Notes: generated by a model not told the origin, from the letters alone. Shown: positions 25,374 through 38,872, counted from the stretch's first letter. The stretch: DNA of 51,279 bases from Levilactobacillus mulengensis (GCF_003946045.1 NZ_RHNW01000018.1:1-51279), one strand, 5' to 3'. Translations and numbers: made by a program.

Positions 25374-26378
25374 TTAGTTATTTTCTTTAGCCGTCTTGGT
25401 GTCCATGTGTTCCAGGAGCACACCCGCACCCTTGGCCACGTTATCCAGTGGGTCTTCGGAAATGATGACGGGAACCGTCAACCGTTCGGAGAAGAGCTTA
25501 TCGATGCCGTCTAACAAGGCACCCCCACCAGTCAACATGATGCCGCGGTCGATGATGTCAGCGGCTAATTCTGGCGGTGTCGTTTCCAACACGGCCATGG
25601 CAGCGGACACGATTTGTTCGATCGAATCATGAATCGCGATTTCCACTTCGGCGGCGTTAATGGTCGTCGTGGTTGGCATCCCACTCACGGAGTCTCGGCC
25701 ACGAACTTCCAGGGTCTTTTCTTCGTTACCAGGTTCTGGATAAGCTGTCCCAATCTTGATTTTGATGGTTTCAGCGGTCCGTTCCCCAATGATCAGGTTG
25801 TGGTTATGCTTCAGGTAGTTCACGATTTCCGTGTTCATCCGGTCACCAGCGACCCGAATGGAGCGGCTAGCCACGATGTCACCCAGGGAAAGGATGGCAA
25901 TGTCACTGGTCCCACCACCCATGTCGATCACCATGTTACCGCTAGGCTTGAAGATATCCATGCCGGCACCCAAGGCCGCCACTTTAGGTTCTTCTTCCAA
26001 GTAAACCTTAGCACCACCGGATTTTTCGGCAGCCTGAATGATGGCCTTCCGTTCAATCTCGGTAATGTTAGTTGGGGCACAGATCATGATGTTAGGCTTG
26101 GATAAGAAGCCCTTAACACTTAATTTATTGATGAAATAGGAGAGCATGGCTTCGGTAATGTCGAAATCAGAAATGACCCCATCCTTCAACGGACGAATCG
26201 CCCGGATATTACCAGGTGTCCGACCCACCATCCGGTAGGCTTCGGAGCCCACTGCTAATACCTTGTCAGTCTTCGTGTCGATTGCTACGACTGATGGTTC
26301 ATTTAATACGATTCCTTTGCCGACCACGTAGATTAAAACGTTCGCCGTACCTAGGTCAATGCCAATGTCTTTCGCCAT
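25374..26378 (-). CDS. Rod-shape actin homologue MreB/Mbl
   Basis: Forms membrane-bound filaments that guide lateral wall synthesis. At 334 residues it has the actin-fold motifs IDLGTANVLIYVVGKGIVLNEPS (phosphate 1), VIDMGGGTSDIAI (phosphate 2) and LTGGGALLDG (adenosine). Position next to murA and downstream of the atp operon corresponds to Bacillus mbl. MreB and Mbl cannot be told apart by eye. Promoter TGGTATAAT is at 26423-26428, and yidD, DUF2969 and rodA follow. Confidence 0.94.
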   Translation of the reverse strand: MAKDIGIDLGTANVLIYVVGKGIVLNEPSVVAIDTKTDKVLAVGSEAYRMVGRTPGNIRAIRPLKDGVISDFDITEAMLSYFINKLSVKGFLSKPNIMICAPTNITEIERKAIIQAAEKSGGAKVYLEEEPKVAALGAGMDIFKPSGNMVIDMGGGTSDIAILSLGDIVASRSIRVAGDRMNTEIVNYLKHNHNLIIGERTAETIKIKIGTAYPEPGNEEKTLEVRGRDSVSGMPTTTTINAAEVEIAIHDSIEQIVSAAMAVLETTPPELAADIIDRGIMLTGGGALLDGIDKLFSERLTVPVIISEDPLDNVAKGAGVLLEHMDTKTAKENN

Positions 26379-26422
26379 ACTTATGCGTCCTCCTGAATTT
26401 TAATGCCAATTTTCAACATTTC

Positions 26423-26431
26423 ATTATACCA
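26423..26431 (-). promoter_or_regulatory. Promoter of the mreB/mbl operon (extended -10)
   Basis: On the minus strand TGG-TATAAT lies about 45 nt before the start codon; a TTTAGA -35 with 18-nt spacing is possible. Confidence 0.6.
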
Positions 26432-26520
26432 TAAACCGCGTGAACTCTAAACGGTTTCTCAAAATATCACGGTTGTTCCCCGTCCCCCGGCCGTTAAAAA
26501 ACTGACGACCTAGCTTCAAG

Positions 26521-26552
26521 GATAACAAAAGGGTGACATCGCTGCCACCCCC
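26521..26552 (-). terminator. murA terminator
   Basis: On the minus strand GGGTGGC-AGCGAT-GTCACCC is followed by TTTTGTTATC, just after the murA stop. Confidence 0.7.
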
Positions 26553-26560
26553 GATAATTG

Positions 26561-27868
26561 CTAGTTATTCACGTGCGAATTCTTTAAGACCACCGCGTCA
26601 GTGTCATCGACAGTGACCCGCTTGACCTCAGCACCCAATGCCGTCAACTTCTTGTGGAAGTCGTAGTAACCCCGGTCCAGGTACTTCAGGTTCGTGACCT
26701 GCGTGTAGCCGTCGGCAACTAAGCCGGCCAGGACTAAGGCTGCGGCCGCCCGTAAATCAGTGGCAGCCACTTCGGCGCCGTTGAAATCAGTTGGCCCGTG
26801 CATCACGACGGTCCGCCCATTCACTTGGTAATTAGCGTTCATCCGCCGTAATTCTTCCAGGTGCATGAAACGGTTTTCAAAGACCGTTTCAGTCATCGTA
26901 CTCGTGCCTTCAGCGGCCAACTGCAAAATGGTCATTTGCGGTTGCATATCCGTTGGGAAGCCTGGGTAAGGCAAGGTCTTGACGTCCGTTGGTTGTAACT
27001 TATCTGGGCCGATGACCCGAATACCAGCGGGTTCTTCAGTCACTTGCACACCCATTTCTTGTAATTTAGAAATCAAAGGCTTGTTATGTTCCACGATACC
27101 GTCTTGAATCAAGACGTTCCCGTGGGTTAACGCAGCACCCACCATGAACGTGCCGGCTTCGATGCGGTCCTGAACCACACTGTGTTCAGTCCCATGCATC
27201 TTCTTAACGCCGTCGATCCGTAACGTTTCGGTCCCGGCACCACGGACGTGCGCACCCATCTTGTTCAGGATGTTAGCAAGGTCCACGATTTCCGGTTCAC
27301 GGGCAACGTTATCGATCACAGTCGTGCCTTCAGCCAAGCAGGCCGCCATCAGAATGTTCTGCGTGGCACCCACACTTGGGAAGTCTAAGTAAATATGCGT
27401 TCCCTTGAGGTGGTCGGCAAAGGCTTCAACGTACCCATCGTGTTGCTCGATGCGGGCACCCAGGGCCTCCATGCCTTTCAAATGCAGATCGATTGGTCGG
27501 GTCCCAATGGCACAGCCACCAGGCAGCGCCACTTTAGCATGACCCAAACGGGCCAACAGTGGCCCCATTACAACGATTGACGCCCGCATCTTGGAGACGT
27601 ATTCAAACGGCGCCTCGCTAGAAACTTGCTTCGTTGCATCAATCGTGACTTCTCGTTTGGCTTCATCAAAATCGACGCCTAAATTCAAGAAGCGTAAGAC
27701 TTTATTCATCGTATAGACATCAGACAAAACCGGAACATTTGCTAAATGAGTGCGGCCATCTTCGGCCAGAATAGATGCTGCCAGGATTGGCAATACAGCA
27801 TTCTTGGCCCCTTCAATGTGGACCACACCAGTTAAGCGGTTCCCACCATGAACGATAATTTTTTCCAT
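26561..27868 (-). CDS. murA: UDP-N-acetylglucosamine 1-carboxyvinyltransferase
   Basis: First committed step of peptidoglycan synthesis: transfers enolpyruvyl from PEP to UDP-GlcNAc. The 435 residues have the EPSP-synthase fold. N-terminal GGNRLTG...[13 protein letters not shown] includes the conserved Lys-Asn pair, and the catalytic Cys C119 is in [13 protein letters not shown]. Cys at this place predicts the usual fosfomycin target rather than the resistant Asp form. It lies 27 nt after the DUF1146 gene. Confidence 0.97.
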   Translation of the reverse strand: MEKIIVHGGNRLTGVVHIEGAKNAVLPILAASILAEDGRTHLANVPVLSDVYTMNKVLRFLNLGVDFDEAKREVTIDATKQVSSEAPFEYVSKMRASIVVMGPLLARLGHAKVALPGGCAIGTRPIDLHLKGMEALGARIEQHDGYVEAFADHLKGTHIYLDFPSVGATQNILMAACLAEGTTVIDNVAREPEIVDLANILNKMGAHVRGAGTETLRIDGVKKMHGTEHSVVQDRIEAGTFMVGAALTHGNVLIQDGIVEHNKPLISKLQEMGVQVTEEPAGIRVIGPDKLQPTDVKTLPYPGFPTDMQPQMTILQLAAEGTSTMTETVFENRFMHLEELRRMNANYQVNGRTVVMHGPTDFNGAEVAATDLRAAAALVLAGLVADGYTQVTNLKYLDRGYYDFHKKLTALGAEVKRVTVDDTDAVVLKNSHVNN

Positions 27869-27895
27869 GGGATACCTCCAGAGATTTTTATGGGT

Positions 27896-28126
27896 CTACC
27901 GTAACAGATAGCCCAGGTTACGAACGTTATCGATGAAGTCCAAAAAGAATGAGCTACACCCGAAGCCAATGGCCACGGACAGCATCACGATTAAGACCCG
28001 TGACTGCCGGGGATAGAACGTCATTAATCGTTCAATGTGTAACGCAGAGATTGCCCAAAATGCAATCCCAATAAAAAACAAATGACTAATGATCGTTAAG
28101 ATTCCCTGTAACCCAATGAGTGACAT
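27896..28126 (-). CDS. DUF1146 family small membrane protein
   Basis: 76 residues with two hydrophobic helices (about 7-28 and 44-65) and the family stretch HIERLMTFYPRQSRVLIVMLSVAIG between them. Function is unknown. In many lactobacilli it lies between the atp operon and murA, as here. It starts about 30 nt after a TGCTATAGT extended -10 (28157-28162), so it has its own promoter and probably carries murA. Confidence 0.88.
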   Translation of the reverse strand: MSLIGLQGILTIISHLFFIGIAFWAISALHIERLMTFYPRQSRVLIVMLSVAIGFGCSSFFLDFIDNVRNLGYLLR

Positions 28127-28156
28127 TCCCTCAATCCCTTCTAAACATTCTCACTA

Positions 28157-28165
28157 ACTATAGCA
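28157..28165 (-). promoter_or_regulatory. Promoter of DUF1146-murA (extended -10)
   Basis: On the minus strand TGC-TATAGT (TATAGT at 28157-28162). A perfect 14-bp palindrome lies 45 bp upstream. Confidence 0.5.
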
Positions 28166-28208
28166 TAAATTTTCGTGCTTGTCCCCGAGATTCCTATAAA
28201 ATCGGCGT

Positions 28209-28222
28209 TTGTAATATTACAA
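28209..28222. promoter_or_regulatory. Perfect palindrome, candidate operator
   Basis: TTGTAATATTACAA is a perfect 14-bp dyad upstream of the DUF1146-murA promoter. The form fits a dimeric repressor or activator site, but no specific regulator is assigned. Confidence 0.35.
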
Positions 28223-28926
28223 TTCTTTTATTTCATCACTTAAACTGAACAAACCATTTGTTAAATCACCGGATAAACCGTTAAACCGCTAATTTGCTTC
28301 GCTAGCTGAAAGCACGTCTAGCCACGCCGTACATACCTTAAACCACCTGCAATTTGCACAACCTTTCACAACAAAATCAATCCCGAAATAACTTGGTGAA
28401 GCCCCACAGCTAAAACCGATAAAACGTCGTTAAAAAAGATGTCGTCAATTTTCATTGGCTAGTCGTTGAAAATTGACGCTCACGCCCAAATAAAGACCAA
28501 CTAGCACATACCTCACCTATATTTTTTCTAGGGCTACCAATTTTACTTCACGACTGAAAACTCATTTTCAGGTAAACACAGAATCCCGTCAGAAAGTCCC
28601 CGTCTTTCTCGGCTATGGTGGTTCACCCCTACTACTCAGCAGGCAATCAAAGATTTATTATTCCCTTTTATTTCCCCACACAAACAAAATTTAAACCCAT
28701 TGTGAACGAAAAATTGACGACCATCCGACGCCAATAAAACTGAAGTCACTCACTCGGTGTTAGTAAACCCAGCACACAAAAGACAAATCCAACGACCACT
28801 TTCTTTGACGTGCTATGCACAATCAAACCAGCATTAGGAACACTAAACAACGATCGTAACTCTCTCCCATAACAACCACTGAAGCCCAGAATAACCACGT
28901 GGCCGTTTTTTCTACGCCATGTAAGC
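28223..28926. other. Geneless AT-rich stretch between atpC and DUF1146
   Basis: About 700 bp without a credible gene on either strand. It holds the hairpin at 28442-28475 and two GAAAA(A)TTGACG words (28464 and 28709). One minus-strand frame at its right side runs into the B repeat and resembles no family I recognise. The region is more AT-rich than its neighbours. Confidence 0.5.
28442..28475 (-). other. Hairpin in the atpC-DUF1146 gap
   Basis: Perfect 11-bp arms GTCAATTTTCA/TGAAAATTGAC have a 12-nt loop. On the minus strand it is followed by GACATCTTTTTTAACG, so it may be a terminator of an unrecognised transcript in the gap. Confidence 0.45.
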
Positions 28927-29110
28927 GACCAGAGGCGGCTCAAGGTGCTCAGCTGTGTCGATGGCCTTAGCTGAGGTTTCTCACTCAGCTTAGGGCATGG
29001 GACGACCTGGGAAACTTGCGCCCTTTGCGAGGTTCCCAGTCGAGGTGGAAGACCGCCCCTCAGGCTGGAACCGTGCCCCACAGCAGAGCACCTTGAAGCT
29101 GCCGCCGGGA
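28927..29110 (+). repeat. B-family structured repeat, copy B2 (type copy)
   Basis: Outer stem ggcggc/gccgcc and caaggtgctc/gagcaccttg. Inner stem ctgtg/cacag. First arm ccttagctgag/ctcagcttagg (28965-28975 and 28984-28994). Second arm cctgggaa.../...gttcccag, where other copies have ctttgag/ctcaaag. Third region GGTGGAAGACCGCCCCTCAGG. This is the clearest full B copy. Confidence 0.85.
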
Positions 29111-29125
29111 GCGCAAATCAAGGCG

Positions 29126-29161
29126 AAAAAAAACGGCCATCGCCGAGAGCGATGGACCGTT
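29126..29161 (-). terminator. atp operon terminator
   Basis: On the minus strand ACGGTCCATCGC-TCTC-GGCGATGGCCGT is followed by nine T. It lies 24 nt after the atpC stop. Confidence 0.92.
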
Positions 29162-29184
29162 CAAACAAGAACTTGTTTAAGAGT

Positions 29185-29604
29185 TTAGTGCTTAGCGACG
29201 TTGATCCGGTTAACAGCGCGACGCAATGCTACTTCAGCCCGTGCAAGGGAGTCAGCATCATGCGCAGCGTGAGCCTTTTCAATCGTTGCTTGAGCACGTT
29301 TACGAGCACTTTCAGCCCGATTGACGTCAATATCGTCTTGACGTTCCGCACTGTCTGCAACAATGGTCGCCACGTTGTCAGAGAATTCCAAGAAACCACC
29401 GTTAACGGCAATTTTATCTTCGTTTTCACCTAACTTGATCCGCGTCTCATCAACTTCCAAAGAAGCGATGAGCGGCACGTGGTTATACATAATCCCAAGT
29501 TCACCAATCGTGGTCTTCACAACTAATAAGTCGCTCTTACCTTCGTAAACTTGGCCATCAGGGGTAACGATACTAACAGATAACACTGATTGATTATCAG
29601 CCAA
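29185..29604 (-). CDS. atpC: ATP synthase F1 subunit epsilon
   Basis: Central-stalk regulatory subunit. At 139 residues it has an N-terminal beta sandwich (SVSIVTPDGQVYEG, GELGIMYNHVPLIASLEV) and a C-terminal helical hairpin (RAESARKRAQATIEKAHAA). The start is TTG with GGGAGG, 13 nt after atpD. It is the last gene of the operon. Confidence 0.96.
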   Translation of the reverse strand: MADNQSVLSVSIVTPDGQVYEGKSDLLVVKTTIGELGIMYNHVPLIASLEVDETRIKLGENEDKIAVNGGFLEFSDNVATIVADSAERQDDIDVNRAESARKRAQATIEKAHAAHDADSLARAEVALRRAVNRINVAKH

Positions 29605-29617
29605 TTAGAATCCCTCC

Positions 29618-31039
<1,422 letters not shown>

Positions 31040-31055
31040 TTAATTCCTCCCGTCA

Positions 31056-31955
31056 TTAGTTTTTTAAGGCTTCCTGCCCACCGGTAATTTCGGTGATTTC
31101 AGTCGTGATCGCTGCTTGACGCGCACGGTTATAGTGCAGCTGCAGGGTCGCAATTAAATCATCGGCATTATCAGTAGCAGACTGCATCGCATTGGTACTT
31201 GATGCATGTTCGGCCGTCTTTGCGTCCAAAATCGCACCGTAAACCAAGCTTTCCGCGTATTGCGGTAACACAACCTGGAGCACAGCTTCATCAGAAGGCT
31301 CCGTGTCGTATTCAGCCGTTAAGGGCGATGCTTGCGTATCGTTTGCCGCATCAGTCGTCATTGTTTCCTTGTCGACTGGCAACATCTTCTCAGCCCGGAA
31401 ACGAGATGAGATTCGGTTAACAAAATGGTTGTAGCACACGAAGAGTTCATCGAAGACTTCGTTGTTAAACATCGTGGTTACGGTCTTCACAATTTCCCGA
31501 ACTTCATTGAATTCAGGCACATCGCTGACCCCACGATATTCATAGGCCACGTTAACACCCCGGTGCCGATAGAAATCAGCACCCGTACCACCAACGGCTA
31601 AAATCATGTAGTCGTCTTGGTTGGGCGTCCGTTCTTTAATGAACGCATTGGCATCCCGTAAGACGCTGCTATTGTAGCTTCCCACCATACCACGATCGGA
31701 GGTGATCACTAAATATGCGGTTTTCTTTACTGGACGGTTCGACTGTAGGCTACTTGAGGAATTATCCAACAGATGAGACTGCGAAAGATGCATGACGACA
31801 GCCTTAACCTTAGAAACATAGTCTTGGTAGCCGACTGCTTGTTTCTGAATCTTATTTAACTTCGCCGTCGAAACCATGTGCATCGCCGCCGTAATTTGGC
31901 GGGTTGCTTTCGTGGAATTAATTCGACGTTGAACGTCATGAATTGATTCAGCCAT
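31056..31955 (-). CDS. atpG: ATP synthase F1 subunit gamma
   Basis: Rotor shaft, 299 residues. The N-terminal helix has [29 protein letters not shown], and the C-terminal one has the conserved [31 protein letters not shown]. An insertion near residues 195-220 ([23 protein letters not shown]) is acidic and variable, as in other lactobacilli. ATG behind GGAAGGATGG. Confidence 0.97.
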   Translation of the reverse strand: MAESIHDVQRRINSTKATRQITAAMHMVSTAKLNKIQKQAVGYQDYVSKVKAVVMHLSQSHLLDNSSSSLQSNRPVKKTAYLVITSDRGMVGSYNSSVLRDANAFIKERTPNQDDYMILAVGGTGADFYRHRGVNVAYEYRGVSDVPEFNEVREIVKTVTTMFNNEVFDELFVCYNHFVNRISSRFRAEKMLPVDKETMTTDAANDTQASPLTAEYDTEPSDEAVLQVVLPQYAESLVYGAILDAKTAEHASSTNAMQSATDNADDLIATLQLHYNRARQAAITTEITEITGGQEALKN

Positions 31956-31984
31956 TATTTCTCACCATCCTTCCTTCAAGTATC

Positions 31985-33538
<1,554 letters not shown>

Positions 33539-33553
33539 TTATCACCGAATTCG

Positions 33554-34096
33554 TTATGCTAGCAGTTGCTGCCGTAAACGATTAATTTTAGTTCGTAAGC
33601 TACCGTCAAGAACCGTATCAGCAGATTTAATCACGACACCACCAATAACGGCGGGATCAATCTTACTGCTCAAGATCACCTTGTCAGCCCCTACGCGCTT
33701 GGCGTAGACGGATTGAATCTGTGACTTCTGATCAGCCGTCAATTCGACTGCCGTCGTCACTTCAGCATAGACCGTGTTGTGGGCCTCATCATACAGCTTT
33801 TGGAAAGCGTCGATGATATCGACTAAGTTTTCCATCCGACCGTAGTCGTAAGCCATCTGAATCAGGTTCTTGATGTACGGTGAAGCCTGGTCCAACAATG
33901 GTTGGATCAAGGCTTGACGTTCAGCAACCTGCAGGCTAGCGTCTGAGAGCATCGTGCTCAACTGTGGGTTGTCCTGGAAGATACGCCGAAGTTCTTCGAG
34001 CTCTGTGTAGCCTGACTCCAGTTGGTCTTTTTCGGACAACAATTCAAATAATGCTTTGGAGTAGCGCTTTGCTACCGTTGCCCTATTAAGACTCAT
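33554..34096 (-). CDS. atpH: ATP synthase F1 subunit delta
   Basis: Peripheral stalk subunit that links F1 to subunit b. 180 residues with N-terminal [13 protein letters not shown] and C-terminal [27 protein letters not shown] signature. The open frame extends 11 codons upstream inside atpF. The ATG at 34096 has GGGGAAG before it and matches the family start, overlapping the atpF end by 11 bp (translational coupling). Confidence 0.95.
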   Translation of the reverse strand: MSLNRATVAKRYSKALFELLSEKDQLESGYTELEELRRIFQDNPQLSTMLSDASLQVAERQALIQPLLDQASPYIKNLIQMAYDYGRMENLVDIIDAFQKLYDEAHNTVYAEVTTAVELTADQKSQIQSVYAKRVGADKVILSSKIDPAVIGGVVIKSADTVLDGSLRTKINRLRQQLLA

Positions 34097-34601
34097 GTTG
34101 CTTCCCCAACCCTTCGATATAAGAATCAATTAATGCCTTTTGGTCGTCACCTTTTAATTCTCGTTGAATGATCTTGGAAGCAATCTCAATAGATAAATCC
34201 GCCACATCGTTCCGGGCATTGGACAAAGCGTCTTGACGCTCTTGTTCGATATCCTTTTGGGCATTTTGCTTCATTGTTTGAACATCCGCTTGCGCAGCCG
34301 TGACAATTTGTTCGCGTTGTTGTTGACCATTAGTCTTCGCATCGTTCACAATCGTTTGCGCCTCTGAACGAGAATTTGCTAAGGCTGCTTGGCGTTGTTG
34401 TACCAAGTCAGCAGCATCGTTACGGGATTGTTCAGCTGAGTCAATATCATTACTGATTTTGTCAGCCCGATCCTGCATCATCTTCGTCACTGGACCCCAA
34501 GCAAAAATCTTAATGATCCACATCAAAAGTAAGAACGTAACAATGTAGAAAAGTGAATCTCCAAAATAAAGCGCCTGACCAATCACTAAATGTGAGAGCA
34601 T
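34086..34601 (-). CDS. atpF: ATP synthase Fo subunit b
   Basis: 171 residues. One N-terminal membrane helix ([25 protein letters not shown], about 11-35) is followed by a long charged helical stalk rich in Q, A and D. It is the peripheral stator. ATG behind GGAGGTGTC. Confidence 0.96.
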   Translation of the reverse strand: MLSHLVIGQALYFGDSLFYIVTFLLLMWIIKIFAWGPVTKMMQDRADKISNDIDSAEQSRNDAADLVQQRQAALANSRSEAQTIVNDAKTNGQQQREQIVTAAQADVQTMKQNAQKDIEQERQDALSNARNDVADLSIEIASKIIQRELKGDDQKALIDSYIEGLGKQHES

Positions 34602-34666
34602 CTATTGACACCTCCTTTTGCTATCAGATAATTACAATTTTTACCGGTTGTTCGTTGTGATTGTGA

Positions 34667-34900
<234 letters not shown>

Positions 34901-34911
34901 TTAGATAAAAC

Positions 34912-35631
34912 TTATTCCTCGACTTCAAGCTTTTGAGAAATATAAACTGATGACAACGTAACGAAGACGAACGCTTGGATAGCCCCTAAGAAAGCAGAGA
35001 ACCCTTGCCAAGCCATTTCAATTGGTACCGCAACCACCATCGTTGCAATACCGTGTGAAGCTGCCAGATCCCAGATTACCCCTAATAGCATTTCACCAGA
35101 GAAGATAACCCCGAAAATACGGAGACCCAACGTCAGGAAGTTCGTGAATTCCTCAAAAATACTGATAGGAAGCCAGAACACGAAAGGTTTCAGGTAGTTT
35201 GTGAAGTGTCGCTTGTATCCTAATTTCCAAACACCTGCGAATTGGGCAACCATCATGGTCATCAACGAGAACGTCAATGTCGCAATTGGGTCAGACGTTG
35301 GACTACGAACGATTGTCGCACCCCCACGCGTTGCCACTTGGATGAATAATCCCAATTCGTTAGACAGGAAGAGGAAGAAGAATAACGTGAATCCCCACAA
35401 GCCAAACTTACCGACATCGTCGGCTGGAATGGACCCCTTCAAAATTCCATTGGTAAAATCAATCAACCATTCCAAGAAGTTTTGCCCTTTGGATGGCTTC
35501 ATAGCCAATTTTCTAGAACAGAAAAAGACAACTGCAACGATCAGCGCAAAAACAATAAGGCCGGATACAACGTTGGCAGTGCTAAATGTCAGCCCCAAAA
35601 ATTGGAAGGTCGAAACTGGATCACCATTCAC
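34912..35631 (-). CDS. atpB: ATP synthase Fo subunit a
   Basis: 239-residue membrane subunit forming the proton half-channels. The essential Arg lies in LGLRIFGVIFSGEML, with partner residues in helix 5 (IQAFVFVTLSSVYI). GTG start behind AGAGGTGAT. First gene of the operon; no atpI gene is present upstream. Confidence 0.97.
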   Translation of the reverse strand: MNGDPVSTFQFLGLTFSTANVVSGLIVFALIVAVVFFCSRKLAMKPSKGQNFLEWLIDFTNGILKGSIPADDVGKFGLWGFTLFFFLFLSNELGLFIQVATRGGATIVRSPTSDPIATLTFSLMTMMVAQFAGVWKLGYKRHFTNYLKPFVFWLPISIFEEFTNFLTLGLRIFGVIFSGEMLLGVIWDLAASHGIATMVVAVPIEMAWQGFSAFLGAIQAFVFVTLSSVYISQKLEVEE

Positions 35632-35758
35632 CGAATATCACCTCTTTTCCACACTATATGAACGCATTTCCTCAGCTAAATCCCTCGACAAAGCCGGGTA
35701 TCTCGCAAGAAACGCGGAATAGTGAACGAAGCGAGCGCTCCATTCAAATACACTGGAA

Positions 35759-35787
35759 ATGATACCACCAATTCAGATAAAAGACAA
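35759..35787 (-). promoter_or_regulatory. atp operon promoter
   Basis: On the minus strand TTGTCT (35782-35787), a 17-nt spacer ending TGG and TATCAT (35759-35764): a -35 plus extended -10. The leader to atpB is about 120 nt. Confidence 0.65.
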
Positions 35788-36021
35788 AACAATTTTTCAT
35801 ACTCTGAACATTCATGTGAAATAAGCTAGAGTTCAGACTATAAAGGGATTGATATCGGTTTCACCGTGTAGTTGCGTGCGCACTCGCCAAGATAAAAAAA
35901 TTTACGGTTAGACCATTTTTCTCCCACAACTATTTACCAATCGGTCGCCTCGACGACCCGACTGGACCTAGTCGTTAAATGACGCACCAAACAAACAATT
36001 TTATCACCGTTCTACCATATA

Positions 36022-36050
36022 TGAAGGCTCAGCTTGCCGCTGAGCCTTCA
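36022..36050. other. Perfect 12-bp hairpin without a T-run
   Basis: TGAAGGCTCAGC-TTGCC-GCTGAGCCTTCA. Neither side has a T-tract, so it is not a typical intrinsic terminator. Confidence 0.6.
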
Positions 36051-36243
36051 CAAGCTGATGGACATTGTGTCCAGAGCAGTTGTGGGGCTTAACTGACGCT
36101 TTTAACCAGTTTCTTCCATAATGGTAGGCGTTACGGGTAAAGTCGCTTAGTGGCGTTCTAAGGGCCATTTTGGGTGGGAAGGGTTTAACCTATTTGGGGT
36201 GATCTCAGGATATTGCTAATTTCTCAGTGAACAACGGCGTGTT

Positions 36244-36290
36244 GCCACGAGCCAGACGCCTGCGCTTAACCCAGCTAAGAAAATAACCCC
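36244..36290 (+). repeat. 47-bp direct repeat, left copy
   Basis: gccacgagccagacgcctgc and the following 27 bp (to gaaaataaccc) recur identically at 36505-36551. Confidence 0.9.
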
Positions 36291-36504
36291 GGATACTTCA
36301 CTTACAACATCTTTAGAACATTAGACTGATTCTCCGCGTCTACTATCCTCGGCTCTGGCGGTCTCTGAAACGCGCGCCACAGGGCAACTGGTTCCGCTTA
36401 ACACCCTAACGACAACGACCCGGGACCTTTAATTATTATTCTCTTGGTGCTCTGACTCAGTCTCTCGAATCAGCTCTTTCGACCCTGGCGGCCTTTGAAA
36501 CGTG

Positions 36505-36551
36505 CGCCACGAGCCAGACGCCTGCGCTTAACCCAGCTAAGAAAATAACCC
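36505..36551 (+). repeat. 47-bp direct repeat, right copy
   Basis: Identical to 36244-36290. It is preceded by CCCTGGCGGCCTTTGAAACGTGCGCCAC, which also occurs in diverged form at 36353-36380. The end of this copy forms a hairpin with the following bases (AGCTAAG/CTTAGCT and AATAACCC/GGGTTATT). Confidence 0.9.
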
Positions 36552-36627
36552 AAGCCCGGGGTTATTCCCTTAGCTACGTTAATGCTCAGCGTCTAAGCGG
36601 CTCGTTCTGCACTCTTTCAAATAAATA

Positions 36628-36655
36628 AGAGACTCGACCAAAAGGCCGAATCTCT
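36628..36655 (-). terminator. upp terminator
   Basis: On the minus strand AGAGATTCG/CGAGTCTCT (one T-G pair) is followed by TATTTATTTG, just after the upp stop. Confidence 0.7.
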
Positions 36656-36662
36656 TTGACGT

Positions 36663-37298
36663 TTACTTCGTTCCAAACAGGCGGTCACCGGCATCGCCGA
36701 GACCTGGGACAATATAGCCATCTTCGTTCAGGTGATCATCCAACGCTGCAGCATAAATATCAACGTCTGGGTGAGCTTCACGTAAGACTTTGACCCCTTC
36801 TGGTGCGGAAACTAAGCACACAAACTTCATGTTCTTAGGATCGGCGCCACGCTTTTCCAAAGCTTCAATTGCCATCATAGCTGAGCCACCAGTTGCCAAC
36901 ATTGGATCAACGATAAAGATTTGCCGTTGATTAATGTCGGATGGCATCTTGAAGAAATATTCATGAGGCTGCAGAGTCTCTTCGTCACGGTACATCCCGA
37001 TGTGACCAACCTTAGCAGCTGGAATCAATTCCAAAATCCCATCAACCATACCGATACCGGCACGTAAGATTGGAACAATGGCAACTTTCTTTCCTGAAAG
37101 TTCCTTGGCAGTCATCTTGCCCATTGGTGTCTCGATTTCTTTATCCTTCAATGGCATGTCGCGTGACACTTCGTACGCCATTAAGGTCGAGATTTCGTTG
37201 ACAACCTCCCGAAAGCTGCGGGTACCGCAGTCTTTGTTCCGGATAATCGTCAGTTTGTGTTGAATCAACGGGTGGTCAAGTACTTGAAACTTCCCCAT
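36663..37298 (-). CDS. upp: Uracil phosphoribosyltransferase
   Basis: Pyrimidine salvage: uracil plus PRPP gives UMP. 211 residues. PRPP-binding motif [20 protein letters not shown] is near 129-148, and the uracil-binding C-terminus is [18 protein letters not shown]. It stands between glyA and the atp operon, the standard Firmicute order. A TGGTACAAT extended -10 lies about 30 nt upstream, so it can be expressed apart from glyA. Confidence 0.98.
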   Translation of the reverse strand: MGKFQVLDHPLIQHKLTIIRNKDCGTRSFREVVNEISTLMAYEVSRDMPLKDKEIETPMGKMTAKELSGKKVAIVPILRAGIGMVDGILELIPAAKVGHIGMYRDEETLQPHEYFFKMPSDINQRQIFIVDPMLATGGSAMMAIEALEKRGADPKNMKFVCLVSAPEGVKVLREAHPDVDIYAAALDDHLNEDGYIVPGLGDAGDRLFGTK

Positions 37299-37394
37299 GA
37301 ATGAGCGCTCCTTTATGATTTCTTACAATTGTACCATGGATTTCCGCTACCAAAACGCCTAATTTGCAATGAAAACGTTTTTATTGCAATTTTT

Positions 37395-38636
37395 TTAGTC
37401 TAAAACTGATAACGGGTGGGCACTGGTCAAAGCATGAACCTTTTCGCGCACATCCTGCAGGCCGGCTTCATCGTTTGGGTGTAGGACTGTTTGCACGATT
37501 AAACGGGCCACCTCACGGCATTCGTCGGCGTTAAACCCACGGGTCGTCACGGCCGGTGTCCCTAACCGAATGCCAGAAGTCTTGAATGGACTGAGTTTTT
37601 CGTTAGGAATGGCTTCCTTGTTGGTGGTGATCATGACGCTATCCAACAATTCTTGGGCTTGCTTCCCGTTCAGCGTGGTTGCTGAGAGGTCCAGGGTCAT
37701 CAAATGATTGTCCGTGCCCCCAGAAACGACGCGGACGGTTGGGGCCTTGCTGAACTCATCGGCCATGGCATGGGCATTTTCGATAATCTGCTTGCCATAA
37801 TCGGTAAAGTCTGGTTGGAGGTCTTCAAAGAACGCCGCAGCCTTCCCAGCAATCACGTGTTCCAGCGGGCCACCCTGAGTTCCAGGGAAGACGGCGGAAT
37901 TGATGCGTTTAGCGTTTTCGGCTTGGGACAAGATCAGTCCCCCACGAGGGCCTCGTAAGGTCTTGTGCGTCGTGGTCGTGACCACATCGGCAATACCCAC
38001 GGGACTTGGGTGCAGGCCAGCGGCGACTAACCCGGCAATGTGGGCCATGTCGACCATCAAGTAAGCGCCGACTTCATCCGCAATTTCACGGAAGGCGTTC
38101 CAGTCAATGATCCGGGAGTAGGCTGAGGCCCCGGCCACGATCATCTGTGGCTTAACCTTTTTAGCCAGGTCGCGAATCATATCATAGTCCAGGAGTTCGG
38201 TCTCTGGATTGAGGGCATAACTGTAGGCATTGTAAATCTTTCCAGAGAAGTTGACCTTGGCGCCGTGAGTCAAGTGGCCCCCGGCATCCAGGCCCATCCC
38301 CAGAATGGTGTCGCCAGGCTTTAAGAAGGCCGCATAGACGGCTTGGTTGGCCTGGGAACCAGAATGGGGTTGCACGTTCGCGTATTCGGCATTAAACAAC
38401 TTCTTCGCGCGGTCAATGGCTAATTGCTCGACCACATCGATGTACTGCGTGCCACCGTAGTAGCGCTTGCCCGGATACCCTTCGGCATACTTGTTGGTCA
38501 ACACGGAGCCTTGCGCCGTCCGGACGGCTTCACTCACGATGTTTTCGGAAGCAATCAACTCAATGGTATCTTCTTGACGTTTCTCTTCCTTCGCAATGGC
38601 GCCCCATAATTCTGGATCTTTTTCTTTAAAATTCAA
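37395..38636 (-). CDS. glyA: Serine hydroxymethyltransferase
   Basis: Interconverts serine and glycine while charging tetrahydrofolate with a one-carbon unit. 413 residues. The PLP lysine is in [15 protein letters not shown], with N-terminal [13 protein letters not shown] and [13 protein letters not shown] typical of SHMT. ATG behind GGAGGGAAC. An extended -10 (TGG-TAGAAT, 38668-38673) lies about 35 nt upstream. Confidence 0.98.
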   Translation of the reverse strand: MNFKEKDPELWGAIAKEEKRQEDTIELIASENIVSEAVRTAQGSVLTNKYAEGYPGKRYYGGTQYIDVVEQLAIDRAKKLFNAEYANVQPHSGSQANQAVYAAFLKPGDTILGMGLDAGGHLTHGAKVNFSGKIYNAYSYALNPETELLDYDMIRDLAKKVKPQMIVAGASAYSRIIDWNAFREIADEVGAYLMVDMAHIAGLVAAGLHPSPVGIADVVTTTTHKTLRGPRGGLILSQAENAKRINSAVFPGTQGGPLEHVIAGKAAAFFEDLQPDFTDYGKQIIENAHAMADEFSKAPTVRVVSGGTDNHLMTLDLSATTLNGKQAQELLDSVMITTNKEAIPNEKLSPFKTSGIRLGTPAVTTRGFNADECREVARLIVQTVLHPNDEAGLQDVREKVHALTSAHPLSVLD

Positions 38637-38872
38637 TGGCGTTCCCTCCTGAACTGTAATTGTTTTTATTCTACCAAACTTTGACCGCCAGCGGGACTAC
38701 TTCGCACTATTTATTATTTTATAACGCGGCGTTTCGCCGGCTGACGTACGTGACCCGACTAACGACTTCGTTCATCCGCAACGCCCCAATCATCAGCGTA
38801 AGCTCTTCCCACTCAGGAAACAACTGCGCGCTCCTGGTTTTGCTAGCCGCCCAACTAACTAAAAAATGGCAC

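Larger units (their letters stand above)
35788..36622. other. Geneless, repeat-rich spacer between upp and the atp operon
   Basis: About 830 bp with no credible gene. It contains a perfect 12-bp hairpin (36022-36050), a 47-bp direct repeat (36244-36290 and 36505-36551), a related 28-bp word at 36353-36380 and 36483-36510, and a hairpin at 36535-36576. It occupies the place where many Firmicutes carry atpI. Confidence 0.6.

Noticed and set aside
28746..29081. Minus-strand open frame of 111 codons between atpC and DUF1146
   Set aside because: Its first two thirds lie inside a B structured repeat and the rest resembles no known family; no ribosome site at the start.
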